This document shows positions 1 through 9,801 of a stretch of DNA of 64,000 nucleotides, in pieces (within the stretch, counting starts at the first letter, position 1; each line of letters begins with the position of its first letter). A program made the translations under genes and the position numbers. This DNA is from Loigolactobacillus binensis (GTDB lineage Bacteria; Bacillota; Bacilli; Lactobacillales; Lactobacillaceae): the NCBI RefSeq assembly GCF_005405165.1, contig NZ_BJDN01000007.1, positions 1 through 64,000 on the forward strand. Reading direction: 5' to 3'. The notes under the pieces are model-generated. The model worked only from the letters and a program-made list of their open reading frames with translations, was not told the origin of the DNA and did no database searches.

Positions 1-74
1 CACCCGTAGTCTATTTGGTTTTCAATTAAAGATTGAATTGACGATATTGGTATACAATTTAGGCTTTTTTGATT

Positions 75-167
75 TTATGACGAACTAGCACCACGCGTAT
101 AACTAATATAAAATAACACAAGAAGCAACGGCATTAAAAGTACTAATAGAATTTCACGAATAAGCAT
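75..167 (-). CDS. Candidate 30-residue hydrophobic membrane peptide
   Basis: A short reading frame starts at ATG 167 and stops at 75. It encodes MLIREILLV, a Leu/Val-rich stretch with one central Pro, and a polar tail ending YTRGASSS: a single membrane-spanning helix with little else. Upstream lie a consensus -10 (TATAAT, 198-203) and purine-rich AAGGAAG and GGGGGA stretches as possible ribosome binding sites. The sigH terminator sits just before it, so it would be transcribed independently with a leader of only about 25 nt. I do not recognise the family. Size and topology resemble type I toxin or small regulatory membrane peptides, but no Fst/Ldr signature is visible. The function is unknown and the gene is inferred from promoter and frame only. 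Confidence 0.45.
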   Translation of the reverse strand: MLIREILLVLLMPLLLVLFYISYTRGASSS

Positions 168-197
168 AACGATCCCCCGACTTCCTTTATCGCAATC

Positions 198-227
198 ATT
201 ATAGCAATAAAATAGACATAACAACAA
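198..227 (-). promoter_or_regulatory. Promoter for the 30-residue peptide gene
   Basis: On the minus strand a perfect TATAAT (198-203) is preceded by TTGTTG with 18-bp spacing. The predicted start near 191 gives a very short leader to the ATG at 167. Confidence 0.5.
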
Positions 228-241
228 TAGTATTAGGTTAT

Positions 242-287
242 AAAAAATAACGGTGCACCAGAAGATTCTGATACACCGCTATTTTTT
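242..287 (-). terminator. Terminator after sigH
   Basis: CGGTG (251-255) pairs with CACCG (274-278), extended by A-rich and T-rich arms on each side. It lies directly after the sigH stop and could work in both directions. Confidence 0.75.
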
Positions 288-296
288 AATAACCAG

Positions 297-866
297 TTAA
301 TGAAAAAAATGATCGTTTAAGTAGCGTTTTAGCTTATAACGACACCTTTCTAATGCATTACGTGTCTGTGAATCACTTAGATCTACCTGCTCACACTGCG
401 AATTTAGACTACTCAATACAAAGCGACAAAAAATTTGATACTCAAAAGTTGATAAACAGTGAAGAAAATCAGGCGCAGCGGTAAGGATCAATGCTAAATC
501 AAGCGATTGCTGTGTACCTTTTGCTTCAATACACTGCCTAATATCTTCATTTTCCATTGAAACCGTATGCGCTTCACCTACACGCTTTTGCGCACTTTGC
601 CGCCGAATTAGGGAATAGACGCGGCACAATAGACATTTCTGATAATACCGACCAAAGGTTAGATTTGTATCCCACCGATAGTTTTGTGCTGCGCGAAAGC
701 AAACAATTCGCGCCTCTTGATCCCAATCATCATCATCAAAATCACGTAGATAATAATGTTGCTGAATCTTCTTTAACATCGGCCGATAACGGGAAAATAA
801 TTGCTCGCAAGCACGAGAGTCGCCGGTCGCTGCTGTAAGGATTAACACTCTAAGGTCTTCATTCAT
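297..866 (-). CDS. sigH: Sigma-70 family factor, SigH/ComX-like
   Basis: An alternative sigma factor of about 189 residues, last gene of the gltX-cysS-mrnC-rlmB-rae1-sigH run that is conserved in Firmicutes. The first 70 residues look like sigma region 2 (an RYRPMLKKI segment, then an acidic DDDD patch and FRAAQNYRW). The C-terminus ends in a helix-turn-helix-like segment resembling region 4 (DSQTRNALERCRYKLKRYL). In lactobacilli this locus encodes the SigH relative that activates late competence genes, and a comG operon is present at 33-37 kb in this window. ATG 866 is preferred over GTG 875, but neither has a clear ribosome binding site, so the start is uncertain. The assignment rests mainly on gene order and length. 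Confidence 0.75.
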   Translation of the reverse strand: MNEDLRVLILTAATGDSRACEQLFSRYRPMLKKIQQHYYLRDFDDDDWDQEARIVCFRAAQNYRWDTNLTFGRYYQKCLLCRVYSLIRRQSAQKRVGEAHTVSMENEDIRQCIEAKGTQQSLDLALILTAAPDFLHCLSTFEYQIFCRFVLSSLNSQCEQVDLSDSQTRNALERCRYKLKRYLNDHFFH

Positions 867-957
867 TTTATTCACTAGTTGTCATGTTCAAAAAAAGCAT
901 AGCAATAATGAAAGCGTCTTTCAAGCGAACTAATGTTTATTTAGCTATTACTTATCC

Positions 958-1485
958 CTAATCGTTTTGCGTTAAATCATCACGTAATTTGGCTAACGAT
1001 AGCATTTGTTGTGAATCCCACGGCGAACTGCGGCGAAGATCCGTGTCACGATAATGACGAACATCCCGCGCAATCTCTGCCTTAGCACGTTGAATCACCA
1101 TTTTAAACTCCCGTGATGAAATCCGAACCGCGCCACGCGAGAAGATCGTCCACTGCTCAGCCTGATCGCTGGTTACCACCGTGACTTGTGTCAACCGATT
1201 TTGTAATTTACCGGCCATTTTTTCGATATAACTATCCGCGGTTTCATCTTCCTGCGTCCAAACGACCTGTAAATTATATTGATCATAGCGCTGTGTGATC
1301 CCGGGCACATACATTGCATCAAAAACTAAAATAATTTCTGCATCTTCGTATTTACGGAATTCGGCTAATTGTGCTAACAATTCGTCTCGGGCATCCGCCA
1401 ATTTATCATCCTGCTTTAGCTGCGCTAATTCTGGCCAATTACCGATCACATTATAGCCGTCAATGATCAGGATCTCATGCATCAT
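958..1485 (-). CDS. rae1: NYN-domain ribosome-dependent mRNA endonuclease Rae1/YacP
   Basis: A 175-residue YacP/Rae1 protein. In Bacillus subtilis Rae1 enters the ribosomal A site and cuts certain mRNAs. The NYN (PIN-like) fold is marked by IIDGYNVIGNWPEL near the N-terminus, LVFDAMYV near residue 55, a TADSYIEKMA segment and VVTSDQAEQW, which supply the acidic residues expected in the active site. Its ATG overlaps the rlmB stop (ATGATG), so the two are translationally coupled. It keeps its conserved place between rlmB and sigH. Family assignment is firm; activity is by homology. Confidence 0.85.
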   Translation of the reverse strand: MMHEILIIDGYNVIGNWPELAQLKQDDKLADARDELLAQLAEFRKYEDAEIILVFDAMYVPGITQRYDQYNLQVVWTQEDETADSYIEKMAGKLQNRLTQVTVVTSDQAEQWTIFSRGAVRISSREFKMVIQRAKAEIARDVRHYRDTDLRRSSPWDSQQMLSLAKLRDDLTQND

Positions 1486-2264
1486 GGGAGCTCACCGCTT
1501 CCTTGCTTAACTGCATACGCCTGATATAGCAATAAGCCGGTGGCAACGCTGGCGTTCAGGCTTTGCACATGTCCGATCATGGGGATCGTAACGATCTCAT
1601 CCATCTCCCGCTTCAACAGTGGTGCGATGCCTTTACCTTCATTGCCGATCACCAAAGCAATGGCGCCTTTAGCGTTCCACTGTCGATAATCGGTGCCCGC
1701 CATATCCGTACCAAATAACCAGACACCACGCTGCTTTAATTCCTTTGCTACTGCCACTAAATTAGTGGCCCGTACCACCGGCATGTGTTCGATCGCCCCA
1801 GTTGATGTTTTGGCCACTGTACTAGTTAGCCCAACAGCACGATGCTTAGGAATAATGATGCCGTGAACACCAACAGCATCCGCAGTTCGCATGATCGAGC
1901 CTAAATTGTGCGGATCTTCAATTCCATCTAAAATCAGGAAAAAAGGCGGTTGTTGCTTAGCTTCAGCCCGAGCAAATAAATCGTCTAAATCAGCGTAAGC
2001 ATAGGGTGTGATCGCCAAAACAACCCCTTGATGATTGCCATGATCACTTAACGTATCCAACTTATTTTTTGGCGCCGATTGTACTGGGATCCGCTTAGCC
2101 TTAGCCAGCTGCTGAAGCGCGTGTAAAGAATCAGACTTTAACCCTTCCTGTAAAAAAACTTTATTGACCCGTTTGGCGCCTTCAGTTTGCAATGTTTCAT
2201 GGGCAGCGTGTCGGCCAATCACAAAATCAGTGGCGTCAGTTTTGGGCTCATTTGATTTGTTCAT
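1482..2264 (-). CDS. rlmB: 23S rRNA 2'-O-ribose methyltransferase, TrmH/SpoU family
   Basis: A 260-residue SpoU/TrmH-type methyltransferase, expected to methylate the ribose of a conserved guanosine in 23S rRNA (RlmB, formerly YacO). The N-terminal RNA-binding region starts with [12 protein letters not shown]. The knotted SAM-binding domain shows motif 1 ([19 protein letters not shown]), motif 2 (VIGNEGKGI) and motif 3 ([20 protein letters not shown]). The start overlaps the end of mrnC by 17 bp and has an AAGGA-type binding site inside mrnC. Length is normal. The exact target nucleotide is inferred from the family. Confidence 0.9.
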   Translation of the reverse strand: MNKSNEPKTDATDFVIGRHAAHETLQTEGAKRVNKVFLQEGLKSDSLHALQQLAKAKRIPVQSAPKNKLDTLSDHGNHQGVVLAITPYAYADLDDLFARAEAKQQPPFFLILDGIEDPHNLGSIMRTADAVGVHGIIIPKHRAVGLTSTVAKTSTGAIEHMPVVRATNLVAVAKELKQRGVWLFGTDMAGTDYRQWNAKGAIALVIGNEGKGIAPLLKREMDEIVTIPMIGHVQSLNASVATGLLLYQAYAVKQGSGELP

Positions 2265-2667
2265 TTATTTTTCCTTCCTCTACTTGGGCAATGCACCAAG
2301 CGGCGAGCTCATCTAAGCGCTGTTGTTGGTCGCTTAACGCTAAATAGCCCATTAAAGCCTCGAAACCAGTCGAGATCCGGTAAGTCGTCACCGACGTATT
2401 TTTAGCATGTGTATGACTATTAGCGTTACGCCCACGTTTATAAAAACTCAGTTCTGTTGCGCTTAATAACTCCTGAGCCAACATGGCTTCGATCAAAGCG
2501 GCCTGCGCTTTGGCCGATACAAAATGTGTGGCTTGATGCTGCAAACGTGTCGGCTTAGTGATCCCTTTACTTAACAGGTGCCGGCGAATATATACCTCAT
2601 AACTGGCATCACCCATATAGGCTAAGGCGATCCCGTTTAACTGCTGATAATCTACTGTTTCTGCCAT
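2248..2667 (-). CDS. mrnC: Mini-ribonuclease III
   Basis: A 139-residue RNase III catalytic domain without a dsRNA-binding domain, as in Mini-III, which matures 23S rRNA ends in Firmicutes. Visible motifs are [18 protein letters not shown] (the RNase III signature with catalytic Asp), the basic [10 protein letters not shown] segment and [10 protein letters not shown] with the second acidic site. ATG 2667 is chosen because a GGAGG motif lies 5 nt upstream and the ATG overlaps the cysS stop (TAATG); a longer TTG-initiated frame would place its start before that site. It is coupled to cysS and rlmB. Confidence 0.9.
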   Translation of the reverse strand: MAETVDYQQLNGIALAYMGDASYEVYIRRHLLSKGITKPTRLQHQATHFVSAKAQAALIEAMLAQELLSATELSFYKRGRNANSHTHAKNTSVTTYRISTGFEALMGYLALSDQQQRLDELAAWCIAQVEEGKINEQIK

Positions 2668-4073
2668 TATTTCCTCCGCCAACGTGTGCCTTGTGCCGTA
2701 TCTTCTAAAACGATGCCTTGTGCCTTCAATAAATCACGGATTTCATCGCTGCGCTGATAATCCTTATTGGCCCGCGCAGTTTGGCGATCTTGTAATAATT
2801 GTTCAATGTCGGCCGCCAATAAAGCCTTAGGTTGGAAGCTGACCCCAAAAATCTGTAGCCACATCGTGAAGCTGCTGAGTAAATGGTTCAACGTCGCCTC
2901 ACGAACAACCTGCTGTTCACTATAAATATTCATCAATTTAGCCAACTCGTAAACTTCTGTCATACCATTTTGTACATTGAAATCATCGTCCATTGCCGCA
3001 ATAAAAGCAGCCGTCAATTTGGTCAATTGTTGTTCGATTTCTGGATCAAGCCCAGCGGCTACATCTTTTTGCCGATAACTTAAATTATCCAAAGCGATCC
3101 GCAACTTCTGTAAATTATTGGCAGCTTCTTTTAAGGTTGCTTCACTGTAACGAATCGGCCGCCGATATTGAGTGGTCGCCATGAAAAAACGCAACGTTTG
3201 TGGATCGACTTGCTGAATCAGATCATGAACAGTTACAAAATTACCTAGCGACTTACTCATTTTTTCATCGTCATCACCAATGGTCACAAAACCATTGTGC
3301 AACCAATAGTTAGCAAATTTTTGACCGGTTTTGGCTTCACTTTGGGCAATTTCATTTTCATGGTGCGGAAATTCTAAGTCTTGGCCGCCGCCATGAATAT
3401 CAAAGGTATCCCCTAAATATTTAGTCGCCATCACTGAGCATTCGATATGCCAGCCAGGCCGACCCTGCCCCCAAGGTGCTGACCAGGCAATCTCTCCCGG
3501 CTTAGCCGCCTTCCATAAAGCAAAGTCAATGGGATCTTCTTTGCGCTGAGTTTCTTCATCAACAGTGTGTTCACTAGCCCCTTGTTCTAACTGATCAATA
3601 TTTTGATCCGATAATTCCCCATAATGAGCGAACTTACGGGCACGATAATAAACATCGCCGGCCGCAACATAAGCATAGCCCTTATCCAATAAAACCTGAA
3701 TAAAAGCCACAATATCGGGAATATTTTCTGTTGCCCGTGGTCGTACTGTAGCCGGTTCAATATTCAAAGCGGCTGTGTCTTCGTCAAAGGCTTTGATGAA
3801 CTTAGCAGCCAGCTCTGGAACTGTGATTCCGTCGCGTCGCGCCTGCTTGATCATTTTGTCGTCAACGTCCGTAAAGTTGGAAACATAATTAACGTGATAG
3901 TGACGAAACTCAAAATAACGGCGAATCGTGTCAAAAGCAATGGCCGAACGCGCATTACCAATATGAATGTAATTATAAACAGTGGGGCCGCAGACGTACA
4001 TATTGACCACACCGGTAGTTAAAGGTTTAAAGATTTCTTTTTGCCGCGTCAACGTATTATAAACTTGAATCAC
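2667..4073 (-). CDS. cysS: Cysteinyl-tRNA synthetase
   Basis: Class I aminoacyl-tRNA synthetase that charges tRNA-Cys with cysteine in the cytoplasm. It has [17 protein letters not shown] (zinc-binding Cys plus the HIGH motif), HIECSVM and [10 protein letters not shown] (further zinc ligands), and the KMSKSLGN loop near residue 270. The C-terminal helical domain ends RWRRK. About 468 residues, normal for the family. GTG 4073 is preferred because the protein then begins [11 protein letters not shown] as in homologues and GGGGGTG lies at the right distance; an upstream ATG at 4088 would overlap that site. A cysteine T-box precedes it, so expression should rise when tRNA-Cys is uncharged. Confidence 0.95.
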   Translation of the reverse strand: MIQVYNTLTRQKEIFKPLTTGVVNMYVCGPTVYNYIHIGNARSAIAFDTIRRYFEFRHYHVNYVSNFTDVDDKMIKQARRDGITVPELAAKFIKAFDEDTAALNIEPATVRPRATENIPDIVAFIQVLLDKGYAYVAAGDVYYRARKFAHYGELSDQNIDQLEQGASEHTVDEETQRKEDPIDFALWKAAKPGEIAWSAPWGQGRPGWHIECSVMATKYLGDTFDIHGGGQDLEFPHHENEIAQSEAKTGQKFANYWLHNGFVTIGDDDEKMSKSLGNFVTVHDLIQQVDPQTLRFFMATTQYRRPIRYSEATLKEAANNLQKLRIALDNLSYRQKDVAAGLDPEIEQQLTKLTAAFIAAMDDDFNVQNGMTEVYELAKLMNIYSEQQVVREATLNHLLSSFTMWLQIFGVSFQPKALLAADIEQLLQDRQTARANKDYQRSDEIRDLLKAQGIVLEDTAQGTRWRRK

Positions 4074-4135
4074 TACTCGCACCCCCATAATTTTTAATGA
4101 TTACTTTATTTTAACATTAAACTAAATTCAAATTA

Positions 4136-4412
4136 AATAAAAAACGCCTCTTGATCGTTATTGCAATCAAAAGACGTTTACACGTGGTTCCACTTTTTTT
4201 CGAAGCCAAATAGCTTCCTTGGCATTCGCTAACGTGAATGATTCCGGTAAGAACTACCTTGACCAACACCCGATCAAAAAACTGCCAGCCGGCTTGTTTT
4301 TAAGGCTGTACCAATTCATTCTTACACTCCAGGAGGCATTTCGATCGAGTAACTGACGCTTTTTCACCAGCCAAGCGCTCGCTATGACAGTCGCACGATC
4401 TACTTATTCCCA
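4136..4412 (-). promoter_or_regulatory. T-box leader for cysS with UGC (Cys) specifier
   Basis: The gltX-cysS gap holds a complete T-box riboswitch on the minus strand. The T-box itself reads AGTGGAACCACG (4183-4194). A terminator follows: an arm ending TCTTTTGATTG pairs with CGATCAAGAGG and then a T run (4139-4179). In the 3' side of stem I the codon TGC (4336-4338) sits in a CGAAATGCCTCC context, matching the Cys specifier position. Uncharged tRNA-Cys should pair with both sites and stabilise the antiterminator, giving read-through into cysS, mrnC, rlmB, rae1 and perhaps sigH. No separate promoter was identified, so read-through from gltX is possible. Confidence 0.92.
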
Positions 4413-4420
4413 TCACTGCT

Positions 4421-5911
4421 TTAATGATTCAATTCAGCTAAAGTAACTTCCAAATGATGCATCGTTTTTTCGCGACCTAACAACTCAATTGACTCTGCAA
4501 TAGCAGGGCCATGAGTTGCCCGCGTTGTCCCAATACGAATCGGCATGTACAGCTGCCGTCCCTTGACCCCAGTTGCTGCACGGACTTGTTGAATTGCGTT
4601 ATTGATCTCAACTGCATCAAAGATCTTAACTTGCTTGATCAATTCAGCAAATTTATTCAACACTGCCGGTGCGGTTTCCACTGCTAATTCGGTCAATGCG
4701 GCTTCATCCAACTTAGGCGGTTCTGTGAAGAAAACAGCCGATTCTTCGACAACTTGCGCCGCGTAACTCATTTGATCATGGTACAAACCAACCAAAGTCC
4801 GGGCCCATTCAATCGTCTTATTATCTGGATCTTCTGGTAAGCGCCCTGCTTTGATCAATTGATACAAGCCCATATCAGTTACTTTGCTGCTATCAGTTTG
4901 TTTCATGTATTGATTGTTGACCCATTCAAGTTTCTTAGCATCGAATTTAGCTGGTGATTTACTCAACCGCTTAGGATCGAACATTTTGATCAATTGTTTC
5001 CGGCTAAAGATCTCATCTTCGCCCACTGGTGACCAGCCTAACAAAGTAATGAAGTTAAACATGCCTTCTGGTAAATAGCCTAACTCACGGTATTGTTCAA
5101 TGAATTGTAGGGTATTTTCATCACGTTTAGATAATTTTTTACCAGTTTGCGTATTGATAATCAAAGTCATATGGCCAAAAATTGGTGGCTCCCAGCCAAG
5201 GGCCTCATAGATCATCAATTGCTTAGGCGTGTTAGCAATATGATCATCCCCACGTAAAACGTGGGTGATCTTCATTTTATGATCGTCCACCACAACGGCA
5301 AAATTATACGTCGGCATCCCGTCACGCTTCATAATGACAAAATCGCCGCCGATCGAATCGGAATCAAATTCAATATGACCCTTCACTAAATCATTGAATT
5401 CATACTTTTTATGCACCGGTACATGGAACCGAATAACTGGTTTCAACCCTTGGGCTTTAGCCGCCGCAATTTTAGCTGCCTTTTCTTCCGCGTTGAGGCC
5501 AGCAAATTCATCTTCATAATGAGGCATTTCATGGCGCGCTTTTTGTGCTTCACGCTGCGCCGCTAATTCATCTTCAGTAATATAAGATTCATAGGCTAGG
5601 CCTTGATCAACCAATTGTTGGATCAAAGGTGCATAGATCGCACTGCGTTCTGACTGGCGATAAGGACCAACTTCACCAGGCTTATCGGGACCTTCATCCC
5701 AATCCATCCCTAACCATTTAAGCATGGTCAATTGGCTTTCTTCGCCACCTTCAACATTACGTTTAGTGTCGGTGTCTTCGATCCGGATCACAAATTCACC
5801 TTTATTATGCCGCGCAAAAAGATAGTTGAACAATGCCGTCCGTGCGTTACCAATATGCAAATGGCCAGTTGGGCTTGGGGCATAGCGCACACGAATTTTT
5901 TTATCTGCCAA
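4421..5911 (-). CDS. gltX: Glutamyl-tRNA synthetase
   Basis: Class I synthetase for glutamate. The HIGH motif is in [20 protein letters not shown] at the N-terminus and the KMSKS equivalent is KKLSKRDEN. From TTG 5911 the protein is 496 residues and begins [16 protein letters not shown], as in homologues; AGAGGCGG lies 8 nt upstream. A longer GTG-initiated frame from 5965 would add an 18-residue charged tail not typical of the family. In Firmicutes this enzyme usually also charges tRNA-Gln for transamidation, but no gatCAB genes are in the window. It lies between yacL and the Cys T-box. Confidence 0.93.
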   Translation of the reverse strand: MADKKIRVRYAPSPTGHLHIGNARTALFNYLFARHNKGEFVIRIEDTDTKRNVEGGEESQLTMLKWLGMDWDEGPDKPGEVGPYRQSERSAIYAPLIQQLVDQGLAYESYITEDELAAQREAQKARHEMPHYEDEFAGLNAEEKAAKIAAAKAQGLKPVIRFHVPVHKKYEFNDLVKGHIEFDSDSIGGDFVIMKRDGMPTYNFAVVVDDHKMKITHVLRGDDHIANTPKQLMIYEALGWEPPIFGHMTLIINTQTGKKLSKRDENTLQFIEQYRELGYLPEGMFNFITLLGWSPVGEDEIFSRKQLIKMFDPKRLSKSPAKFDAKKLEWVNNQYMKQTDSSKVTDMGLYQLIKAGRLPEDPDNKTIEWARTLVGLYHDQMSYAAQVVEESAVFFTEPPKLDEAALTELAVETAPAVLNKFAELIKQVKIFDAVEINNAIQQVRAATGVKGRQLYMPIRIGTTRATHGPAIAESIELLGREKTMHHLEVTLAELNH

Positions 5912-6030
5912 TTTAAATTCCGCCTCTTTCAAATTTTTCCTTTTTTGATCATTATTGTCAGGCACTCAGCCTGACACAGCACTTATAATTTTACTGGTCA
6001 AAACCAGACTTGTAAAGGTAACTGCTGAAA

Positions 6031-7170
6031 TTATTTATTGTGTTCACGTAAACTTTTCTGTGAGTGAGTTGGCTTAGCAAAGATCATGCGTCCAGCCGCA
6101 GTTTGTAGCGCACTTGTCACGGTGACCGCTAAGGATTTGTTCATATAATGTTGACCATCCTCAACGACGATCATCGTGCCATCGTCAAGGTAAGCAACGC
6201 CTTGCTGACGCTCGGTTCCTGCTTTCACAACCGTCACCGTCATCCCATCACCCGGAATCACTGCTGGTTTCAACGTATTCGCCAATTCATTAATGTTCAA
6301 CACTGGTACATTTTGGAACTCACTGACCTTATTTAAATTAAAATCATTAGTTACGACGATTCCATCCAGCAATTTAGCCAATTTGATCAGCTTGCTATCG
6401 ACTTCAGTAAGATCTTCAAAATCGCCTTCGTACATTTCCACAGGCATCGCGTCAGTTTTTTGTAGATCATTCAAAATATCTAATCCGCGCCGCCCCCGGG
6501 TACGCTTCAATGAATCGGCCGAATCAGCGATCAACTGTAGCTCATGGAGCACGAAATTAGGAATCAATAAGGTGCCTTCAATAAAGCCGGTTTGCGCTAT
6601 TTCGTAAATTCGCCCATCGATGATAACGCTGGTATCCAGAATTTTATATTTATGAAAATTGTCACCGACCTTGCGTTCCAATACTTTATTCTGTTCAGCG
6701 GTAGTTTCAACCACCGCTTTTTTACTCCGGAGTTGGAATAGCCGCCGCCATTCATCCGTTCGGGTCGTTCCCACACGAAAACCGATATAGCCTAACAACA
6801 CCATTAAAATAATCGGTGCTAACGTGTTAAACAAGAAAAAGTTTATCCGGTAAAGTGGAATCGAAATGATATTGGCTAAAATCAAACCAACGATCGTAGC
6901 TAAACTACCAAATAGTAGATAGGTCGGGGATTGCTTGCTGACAAAGACCTCCGCTCGTTTAACGATTCGATCGAACAAACGCACAATTAATCCAGCCAGG
7001 AAAAGCGCAATCAAAAAGGAAATAATAGCACCAAGCAAAACATCAACGAATAAATTATTTAAATAACGCACGCTGGCCAGACCAGTTAGACGCCACAACG
7101 CGGGTAGAAAAGTTCCTGCCACTGACGCACCAACTAAAACGATCAATAACGCTGTAATTCTTTTTTTCAT
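6031..7170 (-). CDS. yacL: PIN/TRAM-domain membrane protein YacL
   Basis: A 379-residue protein with an N-terminal membrane part of about four helices (roughly residues 1-125), a PIN nuclease-like domain and a C-terminal TRAM domain, the YacL architecture. The PIN domain shows LDTSVIIDGRIYEI, FVLHELQLIADS and DGIVVTNDFNLNKV, with conserved acidic residues. The TRAM part contains VAYLDDGTMIVVEDGQ. ATG 7170 is chosen because AGAAGGTGA lies just upstream; a TTG at 7188 would start before it. Known to sit between radA and gltX in Firmicutes. The RNA or DNA target is not established; nuclease activity is inferred from the PIN fold. Confidence 0.88.
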   Translation of the reverse strand: MKKRITALLIVLVGASVAGTFLPALWRLTGLASVRYLNNLFVDVLLGAIISFLIALFLAGLIVRLFDRIVKRAEVFVSKQSPTYLLFGSLATIVGLILANIISIPLYRINFFLFNTLAPIILMVLLGYIGFRVGTTRTDEWRRLFQLRSKKAVVETTAEQNKVLERKVGDNFHKYKILDTSVIIDGRIYEIAQTGFIEGTLLIPNFVLHELQLIADSADSLKRTRGRRGLDILNDLQKTDAMPVEMYEGDFEDLTEVDSKLIKLAKLLDGIVVTNDFNLNKVSEFQNVPVLNINELANTLKPAVIPGDGMTVTVVKAGTERQQGVAYLDDGTMIVVEDGQHYMNKSLAVTVTSALQTAAGRMIFAKPTHSQKSLREHNK

Positions 7171-7184
7171 TAATTCACCTTCTT

Positions 7185-8555
7185 TCAATTAAATGCTTTT
7201 TGTAATGCCTCCGCGATGGTAGTCACACCGACAACTTTGATCGTTTTTGGGATCTCTAAACCCTTTAAATTATTATGCGGAATGAATACGCGTTTAAAGC
7301 CAAGTTTAGCTGCCTCGTTGATCCGTTGTTCGATTCGATTAACGCTGCGTACTTCACCGGTCAACCCAATTTCACCAACAAAACAATCCGTTGCCTGAGT
7401 GCCCTTATCCCGATAAGATGACGCAATGCTGACGGCAACCGCCAAATCAATCGCCGGTTCATCTAGTTTCACACCACCGGCGGCTTTTAAGTAAGCATCT
7501 TGATTTTGTAACATTAAGTTGGCCCGCTTTTCTAACACTGCCATGATCAGGGCAGCGCGGTTCCGATCAATCCCGGTGGTGGTCCGTTGCGCATTGCCGA
7601 ACACCGTTGGCGTGATCAAGGCTTGAATCTCCACCAAAATTGGTCGCGTTCCTTCCAAAGACACGACCACCGCCGAACCAGTGGCACCGGTCAAGCGTTC
7701 TTCCAAAAAAATTTCCGATGGGTTGGCCACTTCGTGTAACCCGCCGGCCCGCATTTCAAAAATACCAATTTCATTAGTTGAACCAAACCGATTTTTTACT
7801 GCTCTTAAAATTCGGTAAGTTCGCTGTTGGTCGCCTTCAAAGTACAGAACCGTATCCACCATATGCTCCAGGATCTTAGGCCCCGCGATGGCGCCACCTT
7901 TAGTCACATGGCCCACAATAAAGATCGTGATCTGATTTTGCTTAGCGATCTTCATTAACGACGCCGTGACTTCCCGAACCTGTGCCACGCTACCGATCGC
8001 TGAACTAAGGTCAGGCTCTTGCATTGTTTGAACAGAATCGATCACCACGTAATCAGGCTTCAACTGCTCAATTTGGTGGCGAATACTCCCCATATCGGTT
8101 TCAGGATAAAGATATAGTTGCTTGCCAGCAACACCTAATCGGCCGGCCCGCATTTTGATCTGCGACGCACTTTCTTCACCAGAAACGTATAACACTTTAC
8201 CTTTGTCCTGGCTTAACTGGCCGGAAACTTGTAGTAATAAGGTCGATTTACCGATCCCAGGATCGCCACCAATCAGTACTAAAGATCCTGGCACAATGCC
8301 ACCGCCAAGTACACGATTAAGTTCCCCTAATTGTGTATGTACCCGCGGTTCCTTTTCAATACTGACCTTGGCCATTAATTCTGGTTTAGCCACTTGGCCA
8401 ACTAAATTAGTCTGAGCATTGGTTGTTTCGACTTTAGTCGGCACTTTCTCCTCCACCATTTGGTTCCAAGCGCCACAGTTAGGGCAACGACCTAAAAAAC
8501 GTGGTGAATTATAGCCGCAATTTTGACAAACAAATTGTGTTTTTGTTTTTGCCAC
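7185..8555 (-). CDS. radA: DNA repair protein RadA
   Basis: A RecA-like ATPase that helps branch migration and repair during recombination and natural transformation. The N-terminal zinc finger is [23 protein letters not shown]. Walker A is [10 protein letters not shown] near residue 95, and the RadA KNRFG motif is present ([13 protein letters not shown]). The C-terminal half resembles Lon protease ([18 protein letters not shown], then [12 protein letters not shown]). The GTG at 8555 gives the usual MAKTKTQF start, with AAAAGG 9 nt upstream; an ATG at 8564 would abut that site. About 456 residues, normal length. Confidence 0.95.
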   Translation of the reverse strand: MAKTKTQFVCQNCGYNSPRFLGRCPNCGAWNQMVEEKVPTKVETTNAQTNLVGQVAKPELMAKVSIEKEPRVHTQLGELNRVLGGGIVPGSLVLIGGDPGIGKSTLLLQVSGQLSQDKGKVLYVSGEESASQIKMRAGRLGVAGKQLYLYPETDMGSIRHQIEQLKPDYVVIDSVQTMQEPDLSSAIGSVAQVREVTASLMKIAKQNQITIFIVGHVTKGGAIAGPKILEHMVDTVLYFEGDQQRTYRILRAVKNRFGSTNEIGIFEMRAGGLHEVANPSEIFLEERLTGATGSAVVVSLEGTRPILVEIQALITPTVFGNAQRTTTGIDRNRAALIMAVLEKRANLMLQNQDAYLKAAGGVKLDEPAIDLAVAVSIASSYRDKGTQATDCFVGEIGLTGEVRSVNRIEQRINEAAKLGFKRVFIPHNNLKGLEIPKTIKVVGVTTIAEALQKAFN

Positions 8556-8634
8556 AGAATACATCCTTTTCTATTGTAAGATAAATTTTAGTTTAGCCGT
8601 TTGTGCTTACTAACGAATCCGTCAAAAGGCTGAA

Positions 8635-9171
8635 CTAACGCCCCGAAGAACCAAAACCGCCAGTTCGCTGTCCTTGACCACCTTGATCGCTATCACTACG
8701 TAAATAAGGCATAAAAATACCTTGACCGATACGTTCACCTTTTTTAATGGTCACTGAACGCACCCCTAAATTAACCAACTGAAAGAAAATTTCGCCTTCA
8801 TTTTGCGCATTATCATAATAGTCAGCATCCACGATCCCCACCCCGTTCGGTAAGATCAAACCGCGTTTGATCGGCCCACTGGAACGATTGGCCAGCAATA
8901 AATATTCATCAGGTTGCATATAAGCCTTGATCCCAGTGGGAACTAAATATGGTTTTAACGTTTTACCCGCAGCAATATAATCTGCGTCAGTCAATGATTG
9001 GCCATGACGTTTATGCCACAGTAGCCGTAAAAAATCGCCACGCCAAATTGAAGGTAACGTAAAATCTTCCGCCGCTTGAAAATCATAACCGGCTGCCTGT
9101 TGCGTTGCGCGTTGGGGAAGCTGTAAACCAGCATCTCGATAGCGCGCAACGGTTGCAAATCCACGTTTCAT
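8635..9171 (-). CDS. dut: dUTP diphosphatase
   Basis: A trimeric-type dUTPase that hydrolyses dUTP to dUMP and pyrophosphate, limiting uracil in DNA. Visible motifs are AAGYDFQAAED (motif 1), ANRSSGPIKRGLILPNGVG (motifs 2-3 with the uracil-binding loop), IVDADYYDNAQNEGEIF with the catalytic Asp, GERIGQGIF (motif 4), and the glycine-rich C-terminal TGGFGSSGR (motif 5). ATG 9171 is preferred, with AAGGAG 8 nt upstream, giving 178 residues. It heads the minus-strand run into radA and yacL. Confidence 0.92.
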   Translation of the reverse strand: MKRGFATVARYRDAGLQLPQRATQQAAGYDFQAAEDFTLPSIWRGDFLRLLWHKRHGQSLTDADYIAAGKTLKPYLVPTGIKAYMQPDEYLLLANRSSGPIKRGLILPNGVGIVDADYYDNAQNEGEIFFQLVNLGVRSVTIKKGERIGQGIFMPYLRSDSDQGGQGQRTGGFGSSGR

Positions 9172-9425
9172 AACAAACTCCTTATTTAATCGTATCAGCA
9201 ACAACTTAAATCAAAATGAATGCTGAAAATTTTTTATTTAAACTTATTTCTTGTCTTTAATGATAGCATTTATTAGCTTAAATGGGTAACAATCTTAGTG
9301 CTTCACTGCTCCCTATCTACATGGCTAAAAGCGTTTCCTTGCCTTTTAAGTGGCGAAACTTTACAATGATTTTGCTAGTGGCGTTTTCAAAGATCCTTAA
9401 CTTAATAGAGAAAGTAGGCACGGAT

Positions 9426-9710
9426 ATGAAATTTACTTTTGAACCAGGTCGTTATTATTACAATGATGCTGATGATCGTTTAGTCGCTGAAGTGACTTTT
9501 CAAAGTTTACATGCGGGAACTGTTTTAGCAGTCGACCATACTTTTGTTCGTGAAGATCACCGTGGTCAAGGAATTGCCAGCCAATTGATCACCACTATGA
9601 TCACCTATGCGCAGGAACAACAAGCCAAAATTTTACCGCTTTGCCCTTACGCCAAACGTTTTTTTGCCAATAAACCTGAATATACTGCATTGCTTACATC
9701 GAAAGGCTAA
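9426..9710 (+). CDS. Small GNAT-like N-acetyltransferase, YjdJ type
   Basis: A 94-residue protein of the Gcn5-related acetyltransferase fold in its short form (YjdJ/NATD1 type). The acetyl-CoA site is DHTFVREDHRGQGIASQLI, where the R-x-x-G-x-G/A loop is clear, followed by a helix and ILPLCPYAKRFFANKPEY, typical of this subgroup. ATG 9426 is used because homologues start close to here and a weak AAAGTAGG lies upstream; the frame is open for 48 more codons with no supporting site. The acceptor substrate is unknown. It stands alone, divergent from dut. Confidence 0.8.
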   Translation: MKFTFEPGRYYYNDADDRLVAEVTFQSLHAGTVLAVDHTFVREDHRGQGIASQLITTMITYAQEQQAKILPLCPYAKRFFANKPEYTALLTSKG

Positions 9711-9735
9711 CTTTTAGATCACCCTTATTTACTAA

Positions 9736-9781
9736 TCGGTGACGCTTGTACTAAAATAGAAACAGACGTGTAAACGTCATT
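9736..9781 (+). promoter_or_regulatory. Putative pepC promoter and palindrome
   Basis: TAAAAT near 9753 follows a weak TTTACT-like -35 about 18 bp upstream. Between it and the start codon lies the inverted repeat GACGTGTAAACGTC. This partly matches a catabolite-responsive element (TGTAAACG core). Operator function is speculative. Confidence 0.35.
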
Positions 9782-9801
9782 AAAATTGGGGAGTGAATAA
9801 A

